NCBI GenBank assembly: GCA_029941885.1
Contig: JAPYTP010000027.1
Location: forward strand, 1-44,353
Source: Myxococcota bacterium
GTDB lineage: Bacteria; Myxococcota_A; UBA9160; UBA4427
DNA: 44,353 bases
Direction: 5' to 3'
Shown: piece by piece, positions 34,463 to 43,388 of the stretch
How the letters are laid out: each line of letters starts with the position of its first letter
Numbering within the stretch: position 1 is the first letter of the stretch
Program-made: the position numbers and the translations under genes
The notes under the pieces: model-generated
Told to the model about the DNA's origin: nothing
Databases searched by the model: none
The model's input: the letters and a program-made list of their open reading frames with translations, nothing else

Positions 34463-35542
34463 TCAGTAGCCTCCGACCGTCGCGGTTCGTTCACGATGCT
34501 GGTCCGGAGTCCCGAAGGAAGATCGATCGAGCATGATTCGCTTGAACCACATCTGGACCTCACATTCCCAAGTGAAGCCATAACCACCGTGGAGTTCGAC
34601 CGACTGCCGCGCCGCGCTCATCGCGCGATCCGTGATATGTGCCTTGGCAACCGACGCCACGCGGGGGGCTTCCTCCGGCAGATGATCGAGGGCGTGAGCC
34701 GCGTACCACCAGAGCGCCCGCGTCGGCTCCACGTCGGTTCCGAGCCGCGCGATCGTGTGCTTGATGGCCTGGAACTGGGCAATCGGTTGGTCGAATTGTT
34801 CGCGCTCGAGCGCGTAGGCAACATCGAGATCGATCAGCTTCGAGGCCGCGCCAAAGGCGTCCGTCGCCAGCAGGACGACCGCTGCGTCGGTCAACTGTTC
34901 TGCCGTTCCGGATCCACCCGACAGGCGTTCGGCGGGTGCACCAGTGAAGGTGACCGTTGCGATGGGTCGAGTTCGATCGATGCCATTGACCGGCTCGATC
35001 TGGACACCCTCGCCCTTCGGGTCGACCCAGACGAGATCGCCGCCCTGCACGCCCACCAGCATTCGATCGGCCAGGGTCGCGTGAGATACGATCGTCTTGA
35101 CCCCCGAAACCCGGTCGCCATCGAGCTTCGCGGTCCATGTCTCGGGCGCCCAGGCGGAGTCGCTCTCCTGGAGCGCGACCGTCGCAATCTGCTCACCATT
35201 CGCAAGCGCCGGGAGCATCGCTTCGCACTGGGAAGCGCTACCCCGCAAGCAGATGCCGTGTACCGCCAGCGAATGAGCGAGGAAAGGACTCGGCAAGGCG
35301 AACTCGCCGAGCACTTCCGCCACGAGGGCGAGGTCGAGCAGCTCCATCCCGGCACCGCCCTGTTTCTCGGGCACGATCAATCCAGCAACGCCCATCTCGA
35401 CCAAAGCCGACCAGAGCGCCGGATCATGGCCCGCTCCTCCATCGAAGAGCTCTCGCAGACGCGTTGTCGGGCATTCGTTCTGCGCGAACCCCCGAATCGT
35501 CTCCTGAAGCATCTCCTGCTCTTCACTCAGTCCGAAATCCAT
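34463..35542 (-). CDS. Acyl-CoA dehydrogenase, partner subunit
   Basis: A 359-residue acyl-CoA dehydrogenase of the divergent subunit type. It starts MDFGLSEEQEMLQETIRGFA and contains VPEKQGGAGMELLDLALVAE. The flavin loop is poorly conserved (TVALQESDSAWAP), and it ends with ELHGGYGFTWECEVQMWFKR. ATG 35542 has GGGAG upstream. It lies directly before the FadE-like gene (1-bp gap). Such pairs act in degradation of branched or polycyclic acyl-CoAs in actinobacteria; the substrate here is unknown. Confidence 0.9.
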   Translation of the reverse strand: MDFGLSEEQEMLQETIRGFAQNECPTTRLRELFDGGAGHDPALWSALVEMGVAGLIVPEKQGGAGMELLDLALVAEVLGEFALPSPFLAHSLAVHGICLRGSASQCEAMLPALANGEQIATVALQESDSAWAPETWTAKLDGDRVSGVKTIVSHATLADRMLVGVQGGDLVWVDPKGEGVQIEPVNGIDRTRPIATVTFTGAPAERLSGGSGTAEQLTDAAVVLLATDAFGAASKLIDLDVAYALEREQFDQPIAQFQAIKHTIARLGTDVEPTRALWWYAAHALDHLPEEAPRVASVAKAHITDRAMSAARQSVELHGGYGFTWECEVQMWFKRIMLDRSSFGTPDQHRERTATVGGY

Positions 35543-36033
35543 CGTCACTCCCGGTCCGTTTGGTCCGCCGTGCGGACGCATGCCCCTTGTTCGACACCCC
35601 ACCCGCGGCCGATCCAGAATCAATGGGTGGGTCCAGCACCGAGCTCTCGAGGCGACATCGCCTGCGAGAGAGATCCCGTGCCGGGTCTCGCCCCAATTCA
35701 TCCGCGCCGCGACTGGAGGAAACCGCGGACGGCGCAGAGGCGTCGGCGGGCCGGCGGCATTTTAGCGGTTCAGATCCGACATGGGGGCCCACCATGACGC
35801 GGATCCCAACTCATGCGAAGTTCGAACCGATCGGGGTGATCGAGTCCAACTGTCGGGTTTCCCCGTGAAATCAGCCCGCTCGAAGACGATTCGCCGACTC
35901 GATGCACGTGCCCGAGGCGCATCGGGACCCTGAGAAATTCTTCCCCGCGGTTCTCGCCGACCGAGTTCCGACTCTGCGTCGCAAGAGCGGCGCTCGCCCC
36001 GGCACCCGACGCGTCGGAGCCAGAAGCGGTCGT
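35543..36033. other. 490-bp gap between dehydrogenase genes
   Basis: No convincing gene on either strand; the frames present are Arg/Ser/Pro-rich shadows. It should contain the promoter of the dehydrogenase pair, but no clear -35/-10 is seen. A near-palindromic stretch around GGGCCC at about 35783-35795 is noted without an assigned role. Confidence 0.4.
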
Positions 36034-37185
36034 CTAGCCGTTCAAGCCGAGCTGATTCTTGGCGTGCTCCTCGTAGCTCCTGCGGTCGACGAAAACGTGA
36101 AGACCGCCCGTCATCATGTCCCGGAAGCATCGCTGTACGACACTCGGATTCCGCAGCCCCTCACTTCCGGCGAAGCGATAGGCCCAGATCGCAATCTCCT
36201 CACAGATCTGGGTCAGATAGGCGACCGCTCCCATCATCTCGTCGTTGTCCGGCTTGGCGAGCTTCTCTCCGGCGTGAAGACGCTCCTCGATTCGGCCGTA
36301 GACTTCGTGCACGAGGGTTCGAACGGAATCCAGTGCGAAGGACCTCTCGCCGAACTCGCGTTGAAAGATCTGCTGATCCGCCACCGGCACCGATCCCAGT
36401 CGTGAGCGCCCCCCGGTCGCGATCTTCGCGATTTCATCGAGCGCCCGCCTTGCGACTCCGAGTCCCCAACCCGCGTGACCCAATCCCGCCAGCGACGCCG
36501 CACCGATTCCGTACAAAGCGCCCCCGCTCTTCACGGAAGGGTCGAAGAGCCAGAACGTGTATTTCGGATCGACGACCTGTTCCGGTACTCCGTAGTCGAA
36601 GCTCCCGGTCCCACGAAGACCCAATGTGTCCCATCCGTTCTTCATTTCGACATTGGCTTTCGGAACGAAATAACAGAGATAGGCGGGCATTCCGCTTGGC
36701 AGGATCTCGGGGCTACCGTCGTCTCCCAACACGAATCCACCCCCGCCGACGTAGGATGCGTGCCCGGTTCCGCTGCCGAAGCCGTACTCACCGCTCAATC
36801 GAAAGCCGTTTCCGTCCCTCTTGATCGAACCCCGCGGCGCGAATTGTCCTGCGAAGACAGATCCCGCCTTGTTTCCAACCATCTCCCTCGCCACGCCGGG
36901 CTCGAGAAATGCGCAATAGGAAGTCGCGCTGGCGTTCGCCATCTGCGACCAACCGATCGAGCCGTCCTGGTGACAGAGTTCTTCGAAGACATTCATGATC
37001 GTCGAGCAGTCAGCCTCGAACCCACCCAACTCCTTCGGAACCATGAGGTGGAAGAGGCCGGTCTTCTCGAAAGCGTCGATCACGGCAGGTGTCATCGTCA
37101 GTGTCTCATCCGTCGCATCGGCCTCTGCCTCGATCAGCGGGCGGAGCGTGCGGGCGACGGCCAACAGGTCAACATCGGGGGGCAT
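36034..37185 (-). CDS. Acyl-CoA dehydrogenase-fold protein, flavin monooxygenase-like
   Basis: A 383-residue member of the acyl-CoA dehydrogenase superfamily, closer in pattern to group D flavin monooxygenases (HsaA, HpaB and related hydroxylases) than to true dehydrogenases: FHLMVPKELGGFEADCSTIM, ELCHQDGSIGWSQMANAS, WDTLGLRGTGSFDY, and an end with GSEGLRNPSVVQRCFRDMMTG. The catalytic Glu motif of dehydrogenases is absent. It may hydroxylate an aromatic or steroid-like substrate with FMNH2/FADH2 from a reductase not seen nearby. It is transcribed alone, divergent from a glutathione S-transferase. Confidence 0.85.
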   Translation of the reverse strand: MPPDVDLLAVARTLRPLIEAEADATDETLTMTPAVIDAFEKTGLFHLMVPKELGGFEADCSTIMNVFEELCHQDGSIGWSQMANASATSYCAFLEPGVAREMVGNKAGSVFAGQFAPRGSIKRDGNGFRLSGEYGFGSGTGHASYVGGGGFVLGDDGSPEILPSGMPAYLCYFVPKANVEMKNGWDTLGLRGTGSFDYGVPEQVVDPKYTFWLFDPSVKSGGALYGIGAASLAGLGHAGWGLGVARRALDEIAKIATGGRSRLGSVPVADQQIFQREFGERSFALDSVRTLVHEVYGRIEERLHAGEKLAKPDNDEMMGAVAYLTQICEEIAIWAYRFAGSEGLRNPSVVQRCFRDMMTGGLHVFVDRRSYEEHAKNQLGLNG

Positions 37186-37467
37186 GGCGATTCCTTCGAG
37201 GAGGTTCGATCTCGGATCGTGTGCGGCTCCGAACAGACTGGCAACCTGCCGCAGTCGGAAAGAGCGGGAACACGTTCTACCACCGCCGATCCACGGACGC
37301 TGCCCTTCGACATCGAAAACGAGGGCCGGGAATCGGAGGCCGATCGCCCCTACACCACCGATAAGTCTACTTTCTCATATTATCAAGATCCGTTGCGAAT
37401 CCGCTAATCCCAGCGGGGCCTCATCGGGGCGGCGCGGATCCTCGGACTTCGCTGATATGCTCGCCGG

Positions 37468-38151
37468 ATGATCGACCTGCACTATTTCCCGACTCCGAAC
37501 GGCTGGAAGGTGAGCATCGCGCTCGAGGAGCTTGAGCTGCCCTACCGGATCGTCGGCTGCAACATCGCCCGGGGCGAACAATTCGAGCCCGCGTTCCTCG
37601 CGATCAGCCCGAACAACCGCATGCCTGCAATCGTCGACCACGCCCCGGCAGATGGAGGCGAACCGATCCCGGTGTTCGAATCCGGGGCGATCCTGCAATA
37701 TCTCGCAGACAAGACGGGCGAGCTCCTGCCCAGCGACTCGCGGCGTCGCGTCCAGGCCATGGAATGGATGCATTGGCAGATGGCGAATCAGGGACCCATG
37801 TGCGGTCAGGCCGGTCATTTCCGGAACTACGCGCCGACCCCGATCGACTACGCGATCGATCGCTATACGCGAGAGGCACGCCGCCTCTACCAGGTCCTCG
37901 ACAGGCGCCTTGCCGATCGTCGTTACCTGGCCGAGGAATTCTCGATGGCAGACATCCTGTGTTGGCCCTGGGTCCACATGCGCGAGCACCATGCGCAGAC
38001 CCTGGATGACCTGCCAGACCTCCGGCGCTGGTTCGAAGAACTCGCGGCGCGCCCGGCTTTCGTCCGCGGGCTCGAGGCGGGCTTGGATCTCGCAAAGGGT
38101 ATGGAGGGCGGCCTCGACGACGAGGCGAAGAAGAACCTCTTCGGTCATTGA
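37468..38151 (+). CDS. Glutathione S-transferase family protein (YghU/Ure2p-like)
   Basis: A 227-residue GST. The thioredoxin-like N-domain (PTPNGWKVSIALEELELPY, FLAISPNNRMPAIVDH, FESGAILQYLADKTG) matches the nu-class/YghU group that binds glutathione disulfide-like ligands. The all-helical C-domain ends with FSMADILCWPWVHM and WFEELAARPAF. The divergent spacer 37186-37467 has an AT-rich patch (TCTCATATTATC near 37371) that probably contains a promoter. It is convergent with a second GST. Confidence 0.92.
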   Translation: MIDLHYFPTPNGWKVSIALEELELPYRIVGCNIARGEQFEPAFLAISPNNRMPAIVDHAPADGGEPIPVFESGAILQYLADKTGELLPSDSRRRVQAMEWMHWQMANQGPMCGQAGHFRNYAPTPIDYAIDRYTREARRLYQVLDRRLADRRYLAEEFSMADILCWPWVHMREHHAQTLDDLPDLRRWFEELAARPAFVRGLEAGLDLAKGMEGGLDDEAKKNLFGH

Positions 38152-38206
38152 GCCCGGGCCGGAGCGCTCGCCAGAGACCACACACTGCAACTCCGGGAAA
38201 TGCGGG

Positions 38207-38824
38207 TCAGCCGAAGCCGCCCTCGAAAGCGGTCTGATAGCCGGGACGCGCAGCGAGCCCGGCGAGCCAGTGGTGAAGCGATTCGGGTTCTTCCGGGAGT
38301 TCCCCTACCATTTTCGCGAGCGTCAGGCTATAGGCCACCATGATGTCCGCGGCGCTGAGTTCATCGTCGACCAGGAATGCCTTGCCCTCGACCGACCCCG
38401 CCAGGACACGCAAGGCGTTCGCGAGCTGACGTCGGGCAACGCTCAGGGCAGCCTCACTGCGGTCCTCTTCCGTGAGCACGAATCGGTTGCCCATGATGAC
38501 ACCCATAGGAGGCATCAAGGTGGCCTCGGCCCAATGGAACCATTGCAGGAAGATCGGTCTCGATGGAGAGTCGATCGCCGGGGCGAGTCGTCCCTTGCCG
38601 TAGCGTTCCAATAGATATTGTAGGATCGCGCCGGATTCGTAGAAGATGACGCCGTCGTCCTCGAGGGTCGGCACCTTGCCATTCGGGTTCTTCGCGAGGT
38701 ACTCCGGACTGCGAAGTGAGCCGTCGCGAAGTTCTTTCTGATCGAGTTCGTACTCGATGCCGAGTTCTTCGAGGAGCCACCGAACGCGACAGGAACGAGC
38801 ACCGGGAACGTGATGAAGCTTCAT
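38207..38824 (-). CDS. Glutathione S-transferase family protein
   Basis: A 205-residue GST with N-domain KLHHVPGARSCRVRWLLEEL, AKNPNGKVPTLED, FYESGAILQYLLERYG and a helical C-domain with FLVDDELSAADIMVAYSL and WLAGLAARPGY. The motif PGARSxRVRW is typical of the bacterial beta/theta-like GSTs. ATG 38824 was chosen because it gives the canonical start; the longer frame upstream overlaps the divergent GreA-like gene's promoter. The partner substrate is unknown. Confidence 0.9.
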   Translation of the reverse strand: MKLHHVPGARSCRVRWLLEELGIEYELDQKELRDGSLRSPEYLAKNPNGKVPTLEDDGVIFYESGAILQYLLERYGKGRLAPAIDSPSRPIFLQWFHWAEATLMPPMGVIMGNRFVLTEEDRSEAALSVARRQLANALRVLAGSVEGKAFLVDDELSAADIMVAYSLTLAKMVGELPEEPESLHHWLAGLAARPGYQTAFEGGFG

Positions 38825-38951
38825 GGCGGAAAACTCTCGAAATGAGTCTGAAAGACGACGTGAACGGTGACGGCAGCAGCCCTCGGCGACGGTATCCGAG
38901 ACGCCACGCCCGCACCAGCACAACTGCCCGAGGAGGCAGTGGAGTGGCGCG

Positions 38952-39446
38952 ATGATCTCCAAAGCTTCTCTGCTCGACTCGCTTCGCGCGCGCGTCGCCG
39001 TAGATCTCGAGGCGCTCGAAAGACGGCAGAAGGACACCCAGGAGGGTGCGACTCACGAAGAGAGTCGCGCCGAACATTCCAAGGACACCCGTGCGACCGA
39101 GCAGGGCTACCTGGCACGCGGGTTGGCGGAGCGGGTCGCCGACCTGAAACGAACCGCCGCAGCCCTCGACGCCCTCGAGCTTCGTGCCTTCGGCCCCGCT
39201 GACCCGATCGCGGTGACTGCGCTCGTACTCGTGGAAAGCGACGACGAGGAAGCGCCCAAGCGACAGATGTGGTTCCTCGTGCCGGGCGCGGGCGGGCTCG
39301 AACTGGACGAGGCGGGAATTCGGGTTCGGACGGTGACTCCGATCTCCCCCCTCGGTCGAGCGCTCCTCGGCCTGCGCGAAGGCGACGAAGGGCGCGTTGG
39401 AACACCGAGTGGCGAGCGCACGCTCGAAGTCCTCGAGGTCCGCTGA
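38952..39446 (+). CDS. GreA/GreB C-terminal-domain protein
   Basis: A 164-residue protein. The N-terminal half is a helical, charged region (about residues 10-70) and the C-terminal half has the FKBP-like Gre domain signature VRTVTPISPLGRALLGLREGDE. Unlike GreA, the N-terminal coiled coil has no recognisable acidic tip, so it may bind RNA polymerase without transcript cleavage, like other Gre-like regulators. ATG 38952 has GGAG seven bases upstream. It is convergent with the next gene. Confidence 0.8.
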   Translation: MISKASLLDSLRARVAVDLEALERRQKDTQEGATHEESRAEHSKDTRATEQGYLARGLAERVADLKRTAAALDALELRAFGPADPIAVTALVLVESDDEEAPKRQMWFLVPGAGGLELDEAGIRVRTVTPISPLGRALLGLREGDEGRVGTPSGERTLEVLEVR

Positions 39447-39468
39447 GTTCGTCATTCGTGGCGACTCA

Positions 39469-39966
39469 CTAGCCGCTCCGAACCTCGCGCATCGCTTCGA
39501 CCCAGGCCATGAACTCGGGATCGATCAGTGTGATATTCGAGACCCCCTCGTGATCGGGCGGGAGATCGCCGTCGGGCGTCGCGTGGTCGCGCTCGCCTCG
39601 CGCCGGCTCACCCATACTCGGAGTCCAGATCGATCGGGTCATCTCGGTCGGGACTTCGCGACCGAGGGCGGCGTGCAGGAGCCGGTGGAGACGACGCGCC
39701 GAATCGAACCAGGCGCGCGCCCGCACCCGCTCGATCCGATCGAGTTTCATCGGGGCTTCCGTGAAGACGATCAACAGCCGAGCCAGTCCAGGGTCGCCCG
39801 CCACTTTCTCATTCAGCAGACAGAGGGCGAGCACGAGATCATCCACGCGTTCCCTTCGGGCGGACTGGTCCCGTCGCCAGACAGACCAGCTGCCCAACAC
39901 GCCTCCAACCAGCATCATTACCCCGATGCCCCACCAGGGCGAGAGCGTTGTGATCCCCAACGACAT
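39469..39966 (-). CDS. Unknown membrane-anchored protein
   Basis: About 165 residues with one N-terminal span (WWGIGVMMLVGGVLGSW), a basic stop-transfer, a helical domain (RVDDLVLALCLLNEKVAGD, RVRARAWFDSARRLHRLLH) and an acidic, proline-rich linker before ITLIDPEFMAWVEAMREV. It is likely inner-membrane with the bulk in the cytoplasm. ATG 39966 is preferred; the frame opens upstream. No family is recognised. Confidence 0.65.
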   Translation of the reverse strand: MSLGITTLSPWWGIGVMMLVGGVLGSWSVWRRDQSARRERVDDLVLALCLLNEKVAGDPGLARLLIVFTEAPMKLDRIERVRARAWFDSARRLHRLLHAALGREVPTEMTRSIWTPSMGEPARGERDHATPDGDLPPDHEGVSNITLIDPEFMAWVEAMREVRSG

Positions 39967-40199
39967 GACCCCTGTCTCGTTCACGGGTCGGACGAGATCC
40001 TTCCGAAGAAGGAGTGCCCGGGGCCCCGGGCGAGGTTCCACACGGCCGCAGCTTCGAATCGCGCGCGCTCAGGAGTCGGCGGCAGGCTGAGCCTCGCGCA
40101 CGATCGCCCCGTTCCCCACGCCCGAATTCAGCCGGACGAAGCAAAACAGACGGGAGAACCGACGCACGCGCAGGTCGAGGCCCACGGGGAGCTGGCTCG

Positions 40200-41017
40200 C
40201 TATTCGAGCAGACCGACCCAGTCGTCGTTCTCGAACCACTTGTTCCGAAGCGTATCCAGCAACCCGATATGCTCGAGGGTTCGCAGATCGCTCTCGGCGA
40301 GATTGACGAAGAGCGGATCCCTGGGCGAGATGGCGCTTCCAATCGGCTCGGCCGTGAAGCTCGACTCGACAAAAGCGAGACCCGATCCCGGATGGCGCAG
40401 GAAAGCGAAGCGAACGACGGGATCATCCGCGACGAGTACGTCGGCATCCCCACTGAGGACGAGAGACAGCGCATCGTCCTGGCTGGCTACGAAGAGATGG
40501 GACGAATTCGGCAGTCGGCGTCGGACGAGATCCTCGCTCGTGCCCCCGTCGACGGCGGCCACACGCAGCCCACGACCGGCCAGCTGGGCGATATTATCGA
40601 TCCGCTCGAGGGGGTCTGGGGCGTAGTGACGAGAGCCTTGCGAGCGAGGTAATAGGGCCCGGCGAAGGCTACGTCGAGGTTTCGGCGCGGAGTCATCGTC
40701 AACCCCGAGATCGCGACGTCGATCTCGCCTGCGCCCACCGCATCCAGCAGATCGCCCAGTGGCATCTCCACGAGTTCGCGCTCGACCTAAAAAATCGACG
40801 CGAGAGCAGCGGCGAGATCGGCGTCGAGCCCGATCAATCGCCCATCCCTCGTGCGCGCGTTCACCCAGGGATAGTCGCCCGCCATTCCAACGCGAAGCTA
40901 TCCCGTTCGCTCGATCCGATGAGTGCCGCTCACGCCCAGATCGAGTGTGCTGCATCCGACGAGCAAGAGCCCGCTCAGAATTCCAATCCCGAAGACCCGA
41001 AACCGAGTCATCGACAT
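40200..41017 (-). pseudogene. Decayed amino-acid-type ABC solute-binding lipoprotein
   Basis: Read from ATG 41017, the frame gives a lipoprotein signal (FGIGILSGLLLVGCS), a TAG at 40898-40900, then LRVGMAGDYPWVNARTRDG and GRLIGLDADLAAALA, a second TAG at 40787-40789, then VEMPLGDLLDAVGAGEIDVA, ISGLTMTPRR and DVAFAGPYYLARKALVTT. A frame change in the CCCC run at about 40618-40621 leads to the remainder (DPLERIDNIAQLAGRGLRVA to the end at 40200), which includes the lobe-2 pattern of SBP_bac_3 proteins. Two nonsense codons plus a frameshift make this a pseudogene. No permease or ATPase gene is adjacent. Confidence 0.85.
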
Positions 41018-41085
41018 AACAATCCCCCATTGAGAACCATGCTCGTCATTGTACGTCTTTTCGCTCGTCCGGCGCTTGCCACGTG

Positions 41086-42051
41086 TCAGCCGCGCCCGGC
41101 TTCCTTGCGGAAGGCCTCGACAAGGGGAGAGAGCATCTCCTCAACCGCTGCTTCTTGCTTCGGAAGATTCAGTGTGACGCGGAAATCAGTCACCCCGGCC
41201 TCCGCCATCGCACCGACGGAAGCCATTGTCTTCGCCGCGTCGATCTTGCCGCCCTCTTCCGCGACCTGTAGGTAGCTCGACGCCTGAAAACCCTTCATGT
41301 CGCGACCCGCCTTCTCCATCACCTCGCCGATCTTCGCGAGGCCCGCGATCGGGTCCATCGCGTCCGGACCCCAAGGAATCCAACCACTGCCGAAACGCAC
41401 GATACGGCGCAAGACATTCTTGTTGAGGGTGCCACTGATCCAGAGGGGCACGCCACCGGGATCGAGCGGCTTCGGATTCAGGTGGATCTTCTCGAATCGG
41501 ACGCGGTCTGAATGATAGGCCGCTGCCTGTTGGGTCCAGAGCGATTGGCAGATTTCGAGCGTCTCGTCCAGAAGTTGCCCGCGCCCGGCGTACTCGACGC
41601 CATTGGCTTCGTATTCCTCTCGCTGCCAGCCAACGCCCACGCCGATATCGAGACGCCCCTCCGAAAGGACGTCGATCGTCGCGAGCTGTTTGGCCAGGGT
41701 CGCCGGACGCCGAAGGGCCGCGATCAGGATCCCTGTCATGAAGCGGGCATGCGTCGTCCGCGCGGCCCACATCGAGATGATGGTCAGGGGGTCGAGCCAG
41801 TGACCATCCGGTCCCGTCGGCTGAACGCCGCCCTCGGTGCCACCGGCTTTGGGATCACCATAGACCTCGAGATTTTCGCCGAGAATGACATGGTCCGAGA
41901 CGACCAAACGGTCGATCCCCGCCTTGTCTGCGCCCGTCCCCTGATCGAGGAGTCCGCGCCATCCGCCGACACCGGGATCTTCACTCGAGAAGTTGACGGG
42001 TTGAAGAGAGAGCGCCGGGGTGACATCGGCGGGCGTATGGGCTTGCGGCAT
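41086..42051 (-). CDS. LLM-class F420-dependent oxidoreductase-like protein
   Basis: A 321-residue luciferase-like protein: GIDRLVVSDHVILGEN, LDPLTIISMWAARTTHARFMTG, RRPATLAKQLATIDVLSEGR, GVGWQREEYEANGVEYAGRG and the TIM-barrel end RIVRFGSGWIPWG are all typical of the TIGR03619-type group that uses coenzyme F420 or FMNH2. Whether this organism makes F420 cannot be told from the window. ATG 42051 gives a family-length protein. It sits 114 bp downstream of the dehydrogenase pair. Confidence 0.9.
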   Translation of the reverse strand: MPQAHTPADVTPALSLQPVNFSSEDPGVGGWRGLLDQGTGADKAGIDRLVVSDHVILGENLEVYGDPKAGGTEGGVQPTGPDGHWLDPLTIISMWAARTTHARFMTGILIAALRRPATLAKQLATIDVLSEGRLDIGVGVGWQREEYEANGVEYAGRGQLLDETLEICQSLWTQQAAAYHSDRVRFEKIHLNPKPLDPGGVPLWISGTLNKNVLRRIVRFGSGWIPWGPDAMDPIAGLAKIGEVMEKAGRDMKGFQASSYLQVAEEGGKIDAAKTMASVGAMAEAGVTDFRVTLNLPKQEAAVEEMLSPLVEAFRKEAGRG

Positions 42052-42165
42052 GGTTTTCGTCCTCGTGCTGTGGGTCGGTTGGTTTCGGGCGGGGACAACG
42101 CTAGGACAGCGCAGGCGGCCTCCGCATCCCACATCGTGCCTGGGGCCCGACAAGAGGATCGATGA

Positions 42166-43386
42166 CTAGCCCCCCGTCTTCAATTCCTTGAACGGCAGAT
42201 CCCGGTCGAAACGGGGCTCTCTAGGCAGACCGAGGGCTCGCTCCCCAAGCCCGTTGCGATGAACCTCGAGGGTCCCACCGCCGACCGTCATCGCACCGCG
42301 AGACAGGACCTGGTCCTGCCACAATCCGTGCATCGGCGCGTCGCCGCCGGCGAGCAACCCGTCCGCTCTCTGGAGCCAGGTCGCGGTGAGGGCGCGCTCG
42401 TGTCCCCATTCGGCGGTCAGGATCTTGAGAACCGAGCCGTCGACGTCGGGCATCCGCCCATCGAGAAGAGCCGCCTTCAATCTCTCTTGAAGCAATCCGA
42501 GTACGCGCTCTCGCGCGTAAGTCTCCCCAAGACGCTGGCGCACGAGACTTTCCTCGATTCTTCCGGTGCGCTTCGCGTCCTCGATGAGCGAGGTCGCCGT
42601 CGTGCGAGTCTGAATCGTCGTCCCGATGAAGGCGCCCTCGTTCATCAGGACGAAAGTCGTCACAGGCCAGCCCTGGTCGATTCCGTTCACGACATGATCG
42701 AGTGGCGTACGGACGTCATTCAGGAAGACTTCGTTGAAATGACGGTCCCCGCGCATCGTGACGAGCGGCCGGACTTCGATGCCCGGCTGCTTCATGTCGA
42801 TCAACGCAAAGCTGATACCCATGTGTTTAGGCACATCGGGATTCGTACGCAGAACGATGAAGCCCTTGTCGGCGAATTGCGCGCTGGTTGTCCAGACCTT
42901 CTGACCGTTGATGACGAGCTCATCCCCCTCGACGCGGCCACTGGTGCGAACGGCCGCCAGATCCGAGCCGGCTTCGGGCTCGCTGAAGAGCTGACACCAG
43001 ACCTCGTCGCCGCGCAGCATCGTCTTCAGGTATTTCTTCTGGCCCTCGGTTCCGAAGCGCATCAAAGCGGGTCCGATCATCCCGAGCGAGGCCGCGATGA
43101 ATCCGATCGGCACGTCGAATCTCGACTGTTCCTCGTTGAAGATCATCGACTCGATCGTCGTTCCGCCGCGCCCGCCGTATTCGGTCGGCCAGGTGATCGC
43201 GGCCCAGCCGGCGTCGAATTTCTTGCGCTGCCAGTCCTTCATCTTCTCCCAGGCATCCGCCTCGGCTTCGGGGGAATGGTCGAGAGGTCCGACCGGCTCG
43301 TCGCTGCGCAGCGCCGCGTTGTCTTCCAACCAGCCGCGAACCCCAGCGCGAAAAACGGCTTCCTCGAGTGTGTCTTCTCTCCGCAC
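42166..43386 (-). CDS. Acyl-CoA dehydrogenase, FadE-like subunit
   Basis: A 406-residue acyl-CoA dehydrogenase: ITWPTEYGGRGGTTIESMIF, LFSEPEAGSDLAAVRTSGR, NGQKVWTTSAQFADKGFIVL, and the C-terminal SRGAMTVGGGTLEVHRNGLGE, where the Glu of GTLEVHRN corresponds to the classic catalytic position. The start is GTG 43386, two bases after the stop of the upstream dehydrogenase, so the two are coupled. This second FadE pair is distinct in sequence from that at 33253-35542, so the window has two parallel heteromeric enzymes. Confidence 0.92.
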   Translation of the reverse strand: MRREDTLEEAVFRAGVRGWLEDNAALRSDEPVGPLDHSPEAEADAWEKMKDWQRKKFDAGWAAITWPTEYGGRGGTTIESMIFNEEQSRFDVPIGFIAASLGMIGPALMRFGTEGQKKYLKTMLRGDEVWCQLFSEPEAGSDLAAVRTSGRVEGDELVINGQKVWTTSAQFADKGFIVLRTNPDVPKHMGISFALIDMKQPGIEVRPLVTMRGDRHFNEVFLNDVRTPLDHVVNGIDQGWPVTTFVLMNEGAFIGTTIQTRTTATSLIEDAKRTGRIEESLVRQRLGETYARERVLGLLQERLKAALLDGRMPDVDGSVLKILTAEWGHERALTATWLQRADGLLAGGDAPMHGLWQDQVLSRGAMTVGGGTLEVHRNGLGERALGLPREPRFDRDLPFKELKTGG

Positions 43387-43388
43387 GA

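Noticed and set aside
33244..34536. Long plus-strand frame across the first dehydrogenase
   Set aside because: Antisense of a clear acyl-CoA dehydrogenase. The same applies to 42259-43443 and 34496-35797.
40200..41017. Possibility that TAG is recoded in this organism
   Set aside because: Several intact neighbouring genes end in TAG, and the same region also has a frameshift, so decay explains it better.
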